This document shows, piece after piece, positions 25,993 to 32,498 of a stretch of 35,100 bases of DNA. The number at the start of each line of letters is the position of its first letter. The stretch's first letter is position 1. The notes beneath the pieces are model-generated. The model did not search any database. It was not told where the DNA came from and saw nothing but the letters and a program-made list of their open reading frames with translations. The stretch covers positions 1-35,100 of the forward strand of contig JAFUYI010000063.1 of assembly GCA_017470585.1 (NCBI GenBank), given 5' to 3'. The translations under genes were made by a program, and so were the position numbers. This stretch comes from Alphaproteobacteria bacterium (GTDB lineage Bacteria; Pseudomonadota; Alphaproteobacteria; RF32; CAG-239).

Positions 25993-26825
25993 ACGATTTA
26001 TTCCACGAAACAGTGAGGTTACTGGCTGAAGCGGGGATTTCCTCTCCGCGGTTGGAAGCAAGAATGATATTTGCTTTTATACTGCAGAGCGAAGAAGAGC
26101 TTATCACGCCTTTTAGCGAGATAACTCCCGCCCAAGAAACAGATTTGCGCAAAATTATAAAACGCCGCCTCAACCATGAGCCTTTGGATAAAATTTTAGG
26201 CTATCGGGATTTTTATAAATATCGTTTTAAGGTAAACGATGAGGTTTTATCGCCTCGTCCCGACAGTGAAATTTTGGTTGAAGCCGCCATAAAAAGAGCT
26301 AAAAATTTTTCATCACCCAAAATTTTGGAACTCGGTGTCGGTTCGGGATGCCTTATTTTATCCGTATTGGGCGATGTTGTTAATGCTCAAGGGGTGGGAA
26401 TTGATAAGTCCCCGCAAGCTTTGAAAATTGCCCGGCACAACACTTCTGTGCTGCAAATGGAAAATCGCCTTGAATTAAAGCAATGGGACTATTTTTTACC
26501 TCCATTTACGAACGAAAAATTTTCACTTATCATCAGCAATCCGCCTTATATTCCAAGTGATGACATCCAAAGTCTGCAAAAAGAGGTTAAAGATTTCGAC
26601 CCCGTTATTGCATTAGACGGCGGACAAGACGGTTGCGATCATTACCGAAGAATTGCCGAAATCATTCCGCAGATGATAGAAAAAGGCGGTTATCTTCTTT
26701 TGGAAATAGGCATTAACCAAGCCTCAAAGGTTTGCGAGATTTTTATCCGCCAAGGTTTTGTTTTGGAAGAAACAATCCGCGATTTAGCAGGTATTGAGCG
26801 TTGCCTTGTCCTTAAAATGAATTAA
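25989..26825 (+). CDS. prmC: Release factor glutamine methyltransferase
   Basis: 278 residues. It methylates the Gln of the GGQ motif in release factors 1 and 2, using S-adenosylmethionine. The N-terminal helical domain (about 1-85) ends with LGYRDFYKYRFKVNDEVLSP; motif I is ILELGVGSGC; the catalytic NPPY is at residues 184-187 (SNPPYIPSDD); PVIALDGGQDGCDHYRRI is typical of PrmC. It overlaps the preceding small ORF by 4 bp. Its substrate RF2 is encoded 7 kb away in this window. Confidence 0.96.
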   Translation: MNDLFHETVRLLAEAGISSPRLEARMIFAFILQSEEELITPFSEITPAQETDLRKIIKRRLNHEPLDKILGYRDFYKYRFKVNDEVLSPRPDSEILVEAAIKRAKNFSSPKILELGVGSGCLILSVLGDVVNAQGVGIDKSPQALKIARHNTSVLQMENRLELKQWDYFLPPFTNEKFSLIISNPPYIPSDDIQSLQKEVKDFDPVIALDGGQDGCDHYRRIAEIIPQMIEKGGYLLLEIGINQASKVCEIFIRQGFVLEETIRDLAGIERCLVLKMN

Positions 26826-26827
26826 GC

Positions 26828-27340
26828 TTATCCGTTATAAGTTATGGTAAGAACTCCTGAATAACTGCCGACATCGGGTTTTTCGCTATATCTGATACGG
26901 CACCCCATAAAATAACTATTAGTTTTATAGTGATTGTGATAGGCTTGACAGGTTACATTTAATTTGCCCATCACCAGAGTTGCGGGGGCAACCGAAAATC
27001 TTGAATCAAGCTCGTATGAACCGCCGGAATACTCAACATCAGAGGTAAAAAGGCCAGGATGATAGCCGTTAACCTCAACAACTCCGCCTGTCTTTTCATA
27101 AACTCCGGTGCCTACCCAAAAACTGCCGCTGCTTTTATCTTTATCAATAACAATGGTGCCAATCTGCAAATCGGTTGTGATATTTAAATTTGCATCAGCA
27201 CTTGCGGCTTTGAAACCGCCCAAAGTTATTTCGTGGTCAATGGTGGTGGAAATTGCAAAATTTTCGGAAACGGCTGCGGCGTTATAGGCAGTATAAGATA
27301 CGCCTGCCAATAAAAAAATTAAAAAAGTTTTGTTTGTCAT
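26828..27340 (-). CDS. Small secreted beta-rich protein, family copy E (most diverged)
   Basis: 170 residues. The signal peptide MTNKTFLIFLLAGVSYTAY... ends near AAA|VSE. The conserved region is loosened (FAISTTIDHEITLGGF, then TTDLQIGTIVIDKDK) with an insertion between block one and the DLxIGTI motif. It ends with GVLTITY. The protein diverges strongly, yet its leader RNA is well conserved, so the RNA and protein evolve at different rates. Its stop lies 2 nt from the convergent prmC stop, and no terminator is visible on either side. Confidence 0.75.
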   Translation of the reverse strand: MTNKTFLIFLLAGVSYTAYNAAAVSENFAISTTIDHEITLGGFKAASADANLNITTDLQIGTIVIDKDKSSGSFWVGTGVYEKTGGVVEVNGYHPGLFTSDVEYSGGSYELDSRFSVAPATLVMGKLNVTCQAYHNHYKTNSYFMGCRIRYSEKPDVGSYSGVLTITYNG

Positions 27341-27368
27341 CTAAACTTCCTTTATATTTTCTTGTACT

Positions 27369-27409
27369 AAAAAAAGAAACCACCTTTTGGGCATTCACCC
27401 GCGAGGTGG
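27369..27409 (-). terminator. Terminator hairpin at end of leader E (attenuator)
   Basis: Minus strand CCACCT (27409-27404) / AGGTGG (27385-27380) enclosing GGG/CCC, then TTTCTTTTTTT. Confidence 0.8.
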
Positions 27410-27560
27410 TTGGAAGTTGATAGCTACTAACCATGTGTAGTGTAAGGTATTCCTTATATTCCCCTACCTTCCAACCATAAGCCGGAAATATACCGATTAA
27501 CGTTTCGGTATCAACGATGGTTACGAGGCTATCATACCTCAAAGCAAAAATTATCTGCTT
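27369..27560 (-). ncRNA. Structured leader RNA, copy E (P4 type 2)
   Basis: Plus-strand positions of minus-strand helices. P1 (AAGCA/TGCTT) 27556-27560 with 27542-27546. P2 (GAGG/CCTC) 27537-27540 with 27525-27528. Pseudoknot P3 (TAACCAT/ATGGTTA) 27517-27523 with 27428-27434. P4 (ATACCGA/TCGGTAT) 27505-27511 with 27490-27496. P5 (GGTTGGAAG/CTTCCAACC) 27468-27476 with 27408-27416. P6 (GTAGGG/CCTTAC) 27462-27467 with 27442-27447. P7 (CTAC/GTAG) 27437-27440 with 27424-27427. It ends in a terminator 29 nt before the copy E gene. Confidence 0.85.
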
Positions 27561-27567
27561 CGAAGTT

Positions 27568-27595
27568 ATTATAACAGCTAAAAATTTATTGTAAA
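27568..27595 (-). promoter_or_regulatory. Promoter of leader RNA copy E
   Basis: Minus strand TTTACA (27595-27590), 16 nt, TATAAT (27573-27568), with P1 starting 8 nt after the -10. Confidence 0.75.
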
Positions 27596-27632
27596 GAAAA
27601 AAAAAGAAAAAAAATATGCAGAGAAAAAGTTA

Positions 27633-27654
27633 CCCCCGAAAAGAAATTCGGGGG
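27633..27654 (-). terminator. Intrinsic terminator of the ECF/Spy-like operon
   Basis: CCCCCGAA (27633-27640) / TTCGGGGG (27647-27654); on the minus strand it is followed by TAACTTTTTC. Confidence 0.8.
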
Positions 27655-27663
27655 CATCTTAAT

Positions 27664-28113
27664 TTATTCGGCCGGCGGCGGCATATCGGGCGCACCTCGG
27701 TGATGATGTTTATGACCTCTGCCTTTTTTGCTTTGCTGTTCGGCTTTAATCTCGGCAAATTTTTCCTTTTGTTCCGGAGTCAAAATTTCCTCAAAAGCTT
27801 TCATATTTTCTTGGCGCATATCATCCATTTTTTGGCGCAATTCTTTCATCTGCTCCATATAAGGCTTCATTTTTTCAAAATCAGCCTTGCGGATTTCCGC
27901 GGCCTTTTGCTGCTGCTCATCGCTCAAGCCCAGTTTATCCGCCAATTTATTGGCACGCTCATTCGGTGATATACGATGATGACGACCGTCTTTTACGGGC
28001 ATTTCATGCCGCGGGGGCATAGCATCTTCAGGGGTTATTTCAGGGGCAGCATAAACATTGATACTTCCCAGCATTAAAGCGGCAGTCATACTCATTACAG
28101 CAATTTTATTCAT
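27664..28113 (-). CDS. Spy/CpxP-like periplasmic protein
   Basis: 149 residues. The signal peptide ends near VYA|APE. The mature part is almost all helical and charged. It has an LTPEQKEKFAEI motif matching the LTxxQ repeats of Spy/CpxP and a related LSDEQQQKAAEI copy upstream. The C-terminus is His/Gly/Lys-rich (GRGHKHHHRG), suggesting metal binding. Such proteins act as periplasmic chaperones or metal-stress sensors. It is the third gene of an operon with an ECF sigma factor and a small membrane protein, which fits an envelope-stress response. Confidence 0.8.
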   Translation of the reverse strand: MNKIAVMSMTAALMLGSINVYAAPEITPEDAMPPRHEMPVKDGRHHRISPNERANKLADKLGLSDEQQQKAAEIRKADFEKMKPYMEQMKELRQKMDDMRQENMKAFEEILTPEQKEKFAEIKAEQQSKKGRGHKHHHRGAPDMPPPAE

Positions 28114-28116
28114 TTT

Positions 28117-28611
28117 TCATTCTCCTTTCAAACAGGCTAATTTTTGAGATAATATTTGTCGGGCGTTAAACAAGCGGGATTTCACCGTACCAAGAGGAAT
28201 ACCCAGTTTATCGGCAATTTGGGGCATCTCCATCTCTTCAAATTCAAACAGAATCACCACCTTACGCATTTTAGAAGGCAGTTCATCAACCGCTTTTAAG
28301 ACCATTTTCTGCCGTGTTTTCAAATCAATTACCTCTTCTTGAGAAGATGAAGAAGCAATGTTATCCAGCACTTCTTCATCGGTAATTTCCAAATTGCGCT
28401 CATGGCTTTGTTTGGAGCGGAAATAGTCCCGGCAGACATTAGCGGTCAAGGTACTCAACCATTGTTTGAATTTGCCCTGTTCGTGATAATTTTGCATATT
28501 GCGCCAAGTTTTGATATAAACTTCCTGCTCAATATCCTCATTATACGAACCAGTAACCTTACGGATTATCGAACGGATAAATCCTTTGTTTTCTTGAATA
28601 ATATCTTTCAT
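28117..28611 (-). CDS. ECF-type sigma-70 family factor
   Basis: 164 residues. Region 2 lies at about 1-70 (YNEDIEQEVYIKTWRNMQNY, FKQWLSTLTANVCRDYFR). Region 4 lies at about 105-160 with a helix-turn-helix (EMEMPQIADKLGIPLGTVKS, then RLFNARQILSQKL). No region 3 is present, as expected for extracytoplasmic-function factors. Its ATG overlaps the stop of the upstream small membrane protein by one base, and the Spy-like gene follows 3 nt after, so the three form one operon. The inferred signal is envelope or metal stress. Confidence 0.92.
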   Translation of the reverse strand: MKDIIQENKGFIRSIIRKVTGSYNEDIEQEVYIKTWRNMQNYHEQGKFKQWLSTLTANVCRDYFRSKQSHERNLEITDEEVLDNIASSSSQEEVIDLKTRQKMVLKAVDELPSKMRKVVILFEFEEMEMPQIADKLGIPLGTVKSRLFNARQILSQKLACLKGE

Positions 28612-28862
28612 CAGCTTACCATCAACAAACCGTATTCATCAACCGGCAATCCCAATTCCTCAATCGGGGATGTATTGCTCATGTATTGCTCGTAATTAAC
28701 CCATTCGCCGTTATCCTCATAAGTGATTGAAGCTGGCTGATAAAGACCTATTACGGCAATACCGATAAGCATACAAAGTCCTGCTTTGATACGGTTACGG
28801 ATTCTTTTGCGTTTGAAGTACAGCGGTTTGGCTTCCTGCAGCAATTTAGAAAGATTATCCAT
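28611..28862 (-). CDS. Small single-pass membrane protein, candidate anti-sigma factor
   Basis: 83 residues. A basic N-terminal cytosolic part (about 1-25, LYFKRKRIRNRIK) is followed by one membrane helix (about 27-43, AGLCMLIGIAVIGLYQ) and an acidic periplasmic tail. No zinc-binding anti-sigma motif (HxxxCxxC) is present. GGAGGG precedes the ATG. Its position directly upstream of and overlapping an ECF sigma gene suggests it regulates that factor; the family is not recognised, so this is inference. Confidence 0.65.
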   Translation of the reverse strand: MDNLSKLLQEAKPLYFKRKRIRNRIKAGLCMLIGIAVIGLYQPASITYEDNGEWVNYEQYMSNTSPIEELGLPVDEYGLLMVS

Positions 28863-28968
28863 TTTTTACCCTCCTTACACCGCTTAAAACGAATGAATTT
28901 TCACATCGGTTCATTTTTTTTAGTTTATTTATAAAATATTTGCAACTAAATTTACATTTTTTCATTTT

Positions 28969-29001
28969 TTGCTTGAATATTTTTTATAAATATGTTAGCT
29001 T
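28969..29001 (+). promoter_or_regulatory. Promoter of leader RNA copy F
   Basis: TTGAAT (28973-28978), 17 nt, TAGCTT (28996-29001), with P1 beginning 8 nt later. The alternative is TTGCTT (28969-28974), 16 nt, TATGTT (28991-28996). The A/T-rich region 28890-28968 also holds the divergent promoter area of the ECF operon. Confidence 0.65.
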
Positions 29002-29008
29002 ACCCTTG

Positions 29009-29203
29009 AAGTAGATGAAAATCACTTTGAGGTCTCTAAGCCTCTCATCTAGCGTTTTTAAGAAAAACGTAAAAATTCTTCCTGCTATTATGGTTGGAAG
29101 GCAAAGAAATAAGGTTTACCAAATACTTTGCACTGGACTAGATGTCAGTTTAGAGCTTCCAACCACCTCGCGGAGCGCACAGCTCCAACGGGTGGTTTTC
29201 TTT
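29009..29203 (+). ncRNA. Structured leader RNA, copy F (P4 type 1)
   Basis: P1 AAGT 29009-29012 / ACTT 29024-29027 with a bulged A and GAT/ATC capped by a GAAA tetraloop (29017-29020). P2 GAGG 29029-29032 / CCTC 29041-29044. Pseudoknot P3 CATCTAG 29046-29052 / CTAGATG 29138-29144. P4 CGTTTTT 29053-29059 / AAAAACG 29063-29069. P5 GGTTGGAAG 29092-29100 / CTTCCAACC 29156-29164. P6 GCAAAG 29101-29106 / CTTTGC 29126-29131. P7 ACTG 29132-29135 / CAGT 29146-29149. It ends in a terminator hairpin 25 nt before the copy F gene. Confidence 0.85.
29163..29203 (+). terminator. Terminator hairpin at end of leader F (attenuator)
   Basis: CCACC (29163-29167) / GGTGG (29191-29195) enclosing GGAGC/GCTCC, then TTTTCTTT. 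Confidence 0.8.
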
Positions 29204-29228
29204 GTTAACAATAGATAAGGAAGTTTAG

Positions 29229-29684
29229 ATGATAAAAAATTATATTTTAATGCTCGGCATTGCCGGTGTCGCACTAGGCTCTTATGCTGCATACGCGGGC
29301 AACTCCGCTACAATGACCGTTACCGCCACAATCGCCCATGATGTCAGTTTGAGAGTTATTCAAGATTTAAATTTAGGAACAATTACCATAAATCCCAGTA
29401 TTCCTTATGGTTACTTTACACTTGATGACTATGTGTTTAATTTAGATGGAGGAGTTATATCCGTAACCGGAGCAAGTAGCGGCATTTATACTGCCAATAC
29501 AAATGATATGAATAACTTCGGTTATGCAGTGTCAATGGATGAACCTCTTTATATTGACGAAGTAATCTCTGATTACGCCGATACGCCAAACACCTTTTAC
29601 GTTGGTCTTTCGTTAGCTTATGATGAAGTGCCGGCAGAAGGAAGTTATGAAGGAGAAATTGAAATCACCTATTATCCGCGTTAG
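29229..29684 (+). CDS. Small secreted beta-rich protein, family copy F
   Basis: 151 residues. The signal peptide MIKNYILMLGIAG... ends near AYA|GNS. The family block SATMTVTATIAHDVSLRVIQ and DLNLGTITINPSI are close to copy A. The variable body has no cysteines and is rich in Tyr, Asp and Glu (LSLAYDEVPAEGSYEG). It ends with the strand EIEITYYPR. AAGGAAG lies 5 nt before the ATG. It resembles DUF4402-like beta-sandwich proteins only loosely. Exported; function unknown. Confidence 0.8.
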   Translation: MIKNYILMLGIAGVALGSYAAYAGNSATMTVTATIAHDVSLRVIQDLNLGTITINPSIPYGYFTLDDYVFNLDGGVISVTGASSGIYTANTNDMNNFGYAVSMDEPLYIDEVISDYADTPNTFYVGLSLAYDEVPAEGSYEGEIEITYYPR

Positions 29685-29720
29685 AAGTAATAAAAAACGA
29701 CAGAAAAAAGCGGCAAAGAA

Positions 29721-29755
29721 AAAAGAGGGGAATGAGGAAAATCCCCTCTTTTTTT
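29721..29755. terminator. Bidirectional terminator
   Basis: AAAAGAGGGGA (29721-29731) / TCCCCTCT (29742-29749) with TTTTTT following and an A-tract preceding. It ends copy F on the plus strand and the FtsK-like gene on the minus strand. Confidence 0.85.
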
Positions 29756-29812
29756 GCAAGCGCATAAGTAAAAACCGTTTTTTATAACCGCTTTCCTAAA
29801 GCTTATATATCT

Positions 29813-31135
29813 TTATTTACGGCGTTTTTTAGGGTTGATTGTTTTATTTGAAGTCAACATATCAACCATATTTGTTTTAGATTTTTTTCGTTTAGGCGCA
29901 GTGCCATTTTCAGAAGTACGGCGAAAATCGGAAATAACACCTCCGAGATAAAGCAATCCGTTAATAATCAGCTTCCGGTCATAAACCCGAAGCGTTTTCC
30001 ACCAATTCCAAATTCTGCGCCAGAAGCCTATCTTTTTTTCTTTACCGGTGGTTTTTAAGGTCGTTTTTTCTTTTACTTCCTCTTTTTCCGGCAATTTAAA
30101 AGGCTTCACTTCTCCGGCGTGCGGTTTTAACAGCGATACAATCTGTTCATCGCTGACATACGCTCCGTGAATACGCTTTAATTCTCCATTTTGCGGTAAG
30201 AACAAAGCATCACCGCGCCCCAAAAGGTCTTCCGCCCCGCCCATATCCAAAATTGTGCGAGAATCAGCGTTGGAAGCGACTTTATATGCCAAACGGGTCG
30301 GAAAATTGGCTTTCAAAACTCCGGTTACGACATCAACCGAGGGCCGTTGGGTTGCAAGCATTAAATGAATGCCCGCCGCCCTTGCTTTTTGTGCTAATCG
30401 TTGCACAGCGTTGTCAACCGATTTATCAGCTGCCATCAGGTCGGCAAACTCATCAATTACGCACACAATATAGGGCATAGGAGTGTGTTTTTCATTAAAT
30501 TCACCAATATTGCGCACCAGCTCTTTTTCAAAGCGGGTATAACGAGCTTCCATCTCGCCGACCAAATACTCTAAAACCGCGGTCGCTTGCGTGTTGTCTG
30601 TCACCACCGGTCCCAACATATAGCGTTGGTTATTATAAAAGGCAAACTCAATGCGCTTGGGGTCAATTAAAACAAACTTCAAATCTGCAGGCTTTTTCTT
30701 GGCAATAAGGGATAAAATAAAAGTATTTAATCCAACGGATTTTCCCGAACCGGTAGTACCGGCAATCAAAAGGTGCGGCATTTTCGCAAGATCGGCAAAA
30801 ATCGGAGTGCCTCTGATGTCAACGCCCAAGCAAATCGGCAATTCTCCTTTGGCATTTTTAAACTCCTGACTTTCAATAATTGCCTCAAAATCAACAGTTT
30901 CCATTTTATCATTGGCAATTTCAAAACCCAGTTTGGAACTTTTTTCAATTGCCTCGATCCGAAGCGAACTCACTCCCATTTCACGGGCGATATCGGAAAG
31001 GGAAGCGGTTATATTTTTGATTTTAGTTCCCGGCTCGGGCAGGAACTCAATTTGGCGCACTAACGGCCCGACATTTACGCCCGTTATGTTGCCTTTAACC
31101 CCGTAATGAGAAAGTATTTCTTTTAAGTCTTGCAT
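29813..31135 (-). CDS. Short FtsK/SpoIIIE-like DNA translocase
   Basis: 440 residues. The FtsK motor domain is complete: an alpha subdomain (VKGNITGVNVGPLVRQIEF), Walker A GTTGSGKS (126-133), Walker B IVCVIDEF (223-230), and LATQRPSVDVVTGVLKANFP. It lacks the N-terminal four-helix membrane region and the C-terminal winged-helix gamma domain that reads polar DNA motifs. Residues about 345-440 are instead basic, with an aromatic stretch (FWRRIWNWWKTLRVYDRK) and a hydrophobic one (LIINGLLYLGGVISDF) before a Lys/Arg-rich end. It may be a second FtsK paralog or a reorganised one. It follows the Mla operon by 13 nt. Confidence 0.8.
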   Translation of the reverse strand: MQDLKEILSHYGVKGNITGVNVGPLVRQIEFLPEPGTKIKNITASLSDIAREMGVSSLRIEAIEKSSKLGFEIANDKMETVDFEAIIESQEFKNAKGELPICLGVDIRGTPIFADLAKMPHLLIAGTTGSGKSVGLNTFILSLIAKKKPADLKFVLIDPKRIEFAFYNNQRYMLGPVVTDNTQATAVLEYLVGEMEARYTRFEKELVRNIGEFNEKHTPMPYIVCVIDEFADLMAADKSVDNAVQRLAQKARAAGIHLMLATQRPSVDVVTGVLKANFPTRLAYKVASNADSRTILDMGGAEDLLGRGDALFLPQNGELKRIHGAYVSDEQIVSLLKPHAGEVKPFKLPEKEEVKEKTTLKTTGKEKKIGFWRRIWNWWKTLRVYDRKLIINGLLYLGGVISDFRRTSENGTAPKRKKSKTNMVDMLTSNKTINPKKRRK

Positions 31136-31148
31136 TAGTCATAAGTCC

Positions 31149-31706
31149 TTACAGTTGTGATATTTTTTGTGCAATTTGGCGTGCCATTTCGGACAAGAGT
31201 TTGCTTTGTTCAATTACGATACCATCATAGCCACCCTTTACATCGTGGCTTATGGTTGTGCGCCCGCGGGCAACGGCTTTAGTGTTTTTAAAAATCGTCC
31301 ACCAAGCATCAAGCGTTGCTTGGGCATCCATAATCGCATCAAATTTATTAAACTCCACGGTAACCGTATAATTAAAGTTTTCCATGGAATAGGATTGCGG
31401 TTTTACCAAAGCATTGGGCAGATAAAGCGATATATCGTCCGCCAAAATTCTCGTCAGCCCGAAGGAAAGAGGCTCCGCCCAGCGGTGAAATTCCGAAATA
31501 TTCAATTCACTGGTGTTGGGTTTGAAAATAACCATCTGCGGGCGGTCAACATAGCGAGGAATTGAAACCTCCTCAACACCCACGGAAGTTTTGAGATTGG
31601 AAACAATCTTGCCTTGAGAAAGCGACTGCAAGCGATAAAACTTTGAATTTTGTGTAAAAGCGCAGGCGTTTAAGAAAATCATCAGCAACAAAATATATTT
31701 TTTCAT
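31149..31706 (-). CDS. ABC-transport auxiliary lipoprotein (PqiC/YmbA-like)
   Basis: 185 residues. The lipobox is at LNAC with Cys15. The family pattern is FYRLQSLSQG, VGVEEVSIPRYVDRPQMVIF and FHRWAEPLSFGLTRILADDI, which fits the ABC_trans_aux lipoproteins that accompany MCE-type lipid transporters. It is anchored to the outer membrane or periplasmic face. It follows mlaD immediately and probably links the MCE protein to the outer membrane. Confidence 0.88.
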   Translation of the reverse strand: MKKYILLLMIFLNACAFTQNSKFYRLQSLSQGKIVSNLKTSVGVEEVSIPRYVDRPQMVIFKPNTSELNISEFHRWAEPLSFGLTRILADDISLYLPNALVKPQSYSMENFNYTVTVEFNKFDAIMDAQATLDAWWTIFKNTKAVARGRTTISHDVKGGYDGIVIEQSKLLSEMARQIAQKISQL

Positions 31707-32498
31707 TTAATATCCTCCTTTACCGCGTAGCAATGACTCGGGATGACGTTCCAAATAATCGGCGAAATTGGCGAACGACTTGGCGGCATTGGAAATGTTC
31801 TGCACCGCCTTGTTAAAGTTGTTAAGACTGGCGGGAATCCCCTTGGTACGGTCAGGAATTACGTCAAAATCTTCAACCACTCCGTTAAAATCGCTCACAA
31901 CCTTGTTGACTTGCGGAATTATATCATTATTGATATTATCCAGCATTTGATTAAACTTTCTCACTGTTTCCCGCAAAGGTAATTCCTGAATACCTTGCGA
32001 AATCTCCGCAAACTGCGACAATACGGTGGGTATTTCCGGAATTTTGCTATCCTTCGGCGCACGGTAAATCGGTTTTTCGGAAGCGTTGACGAACTCTAAT
32101 TCAATCATCAGCTGTCCGGTTAAATAATTTTGCGTTCCCAAGCGGGCGCGCAATCCGTTTTTGACCAATTCTCTTAAAACCTGATGTGCATTTTCCCGAG
32201 GTTGGCGCGAGGTTATTTTCTGTTCGTTAAAAGCCACATAAACCGGAATACTGAAATCCAAATCGTTTAAGTCGGTTATAATATCAATTTTGGCAACCTT
32301 ACCGATGGAAACCCCCTTGAAAACCACCGGAGAGCCGACATCAAGCCCCTTTATCGACTCGCTGAAATACATCACCACAGGATGCTTATCACTTTGCATA
32401 ATCTTATCTGAAACGAATGTCCACATCGTTGCCAAAAACAATGACAACCCGCAGACAATAAATAAACCTATCATTTTATTGTTGGGTTTTTTACGCAT
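31707..32498 (-). CDS. mlaD: MlaD-like MCE protein
   Basis: 263 residues. One N-terminal membrane helix (about 9-28) is followed by an MCE domain at about 38-115 (VVMYFSESIKGLDVGSPVVF, KGVSIGKVAKI). A helical tail (to 263) has long amphipathic segments. MCE proteins form a hexameric ring that passes lipids between membranes. It overlaps mlaF by 8 bp. Confidence 0.9.
   Translation of the reverse strand: MRKKPNNKMIGLFIVCGLSLFLATMWTFVSDKIMQSDKHPVVMYFSESIKGLDVGSPVVFKGVSIGKVAKIDIITDLNDLDFSIPVYVAFNEQKITSRQPRENAHQVLRELVKNGLRARLGTQNYLTGQLMIELEFVNASEKPIYRAPKDSKIPEIPTVLSQFAEISQGIQELPLRETVRKFNQMLDNINNDIIPQVNKVVSDFNGVVEDFDVIPDRTKGIPASLNNFNKAVQNISNAAKSFANFADYLERHPESLLRGKGGY

Noticed and set aside
31149..31706. 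Lipoprotein with MKKYILLL start as a seventh member of the secreted family
   Set aside because: Only the signal peptide is similar. It has a lipobox and an ABC_trans_aux body and no leader RNA upstream.
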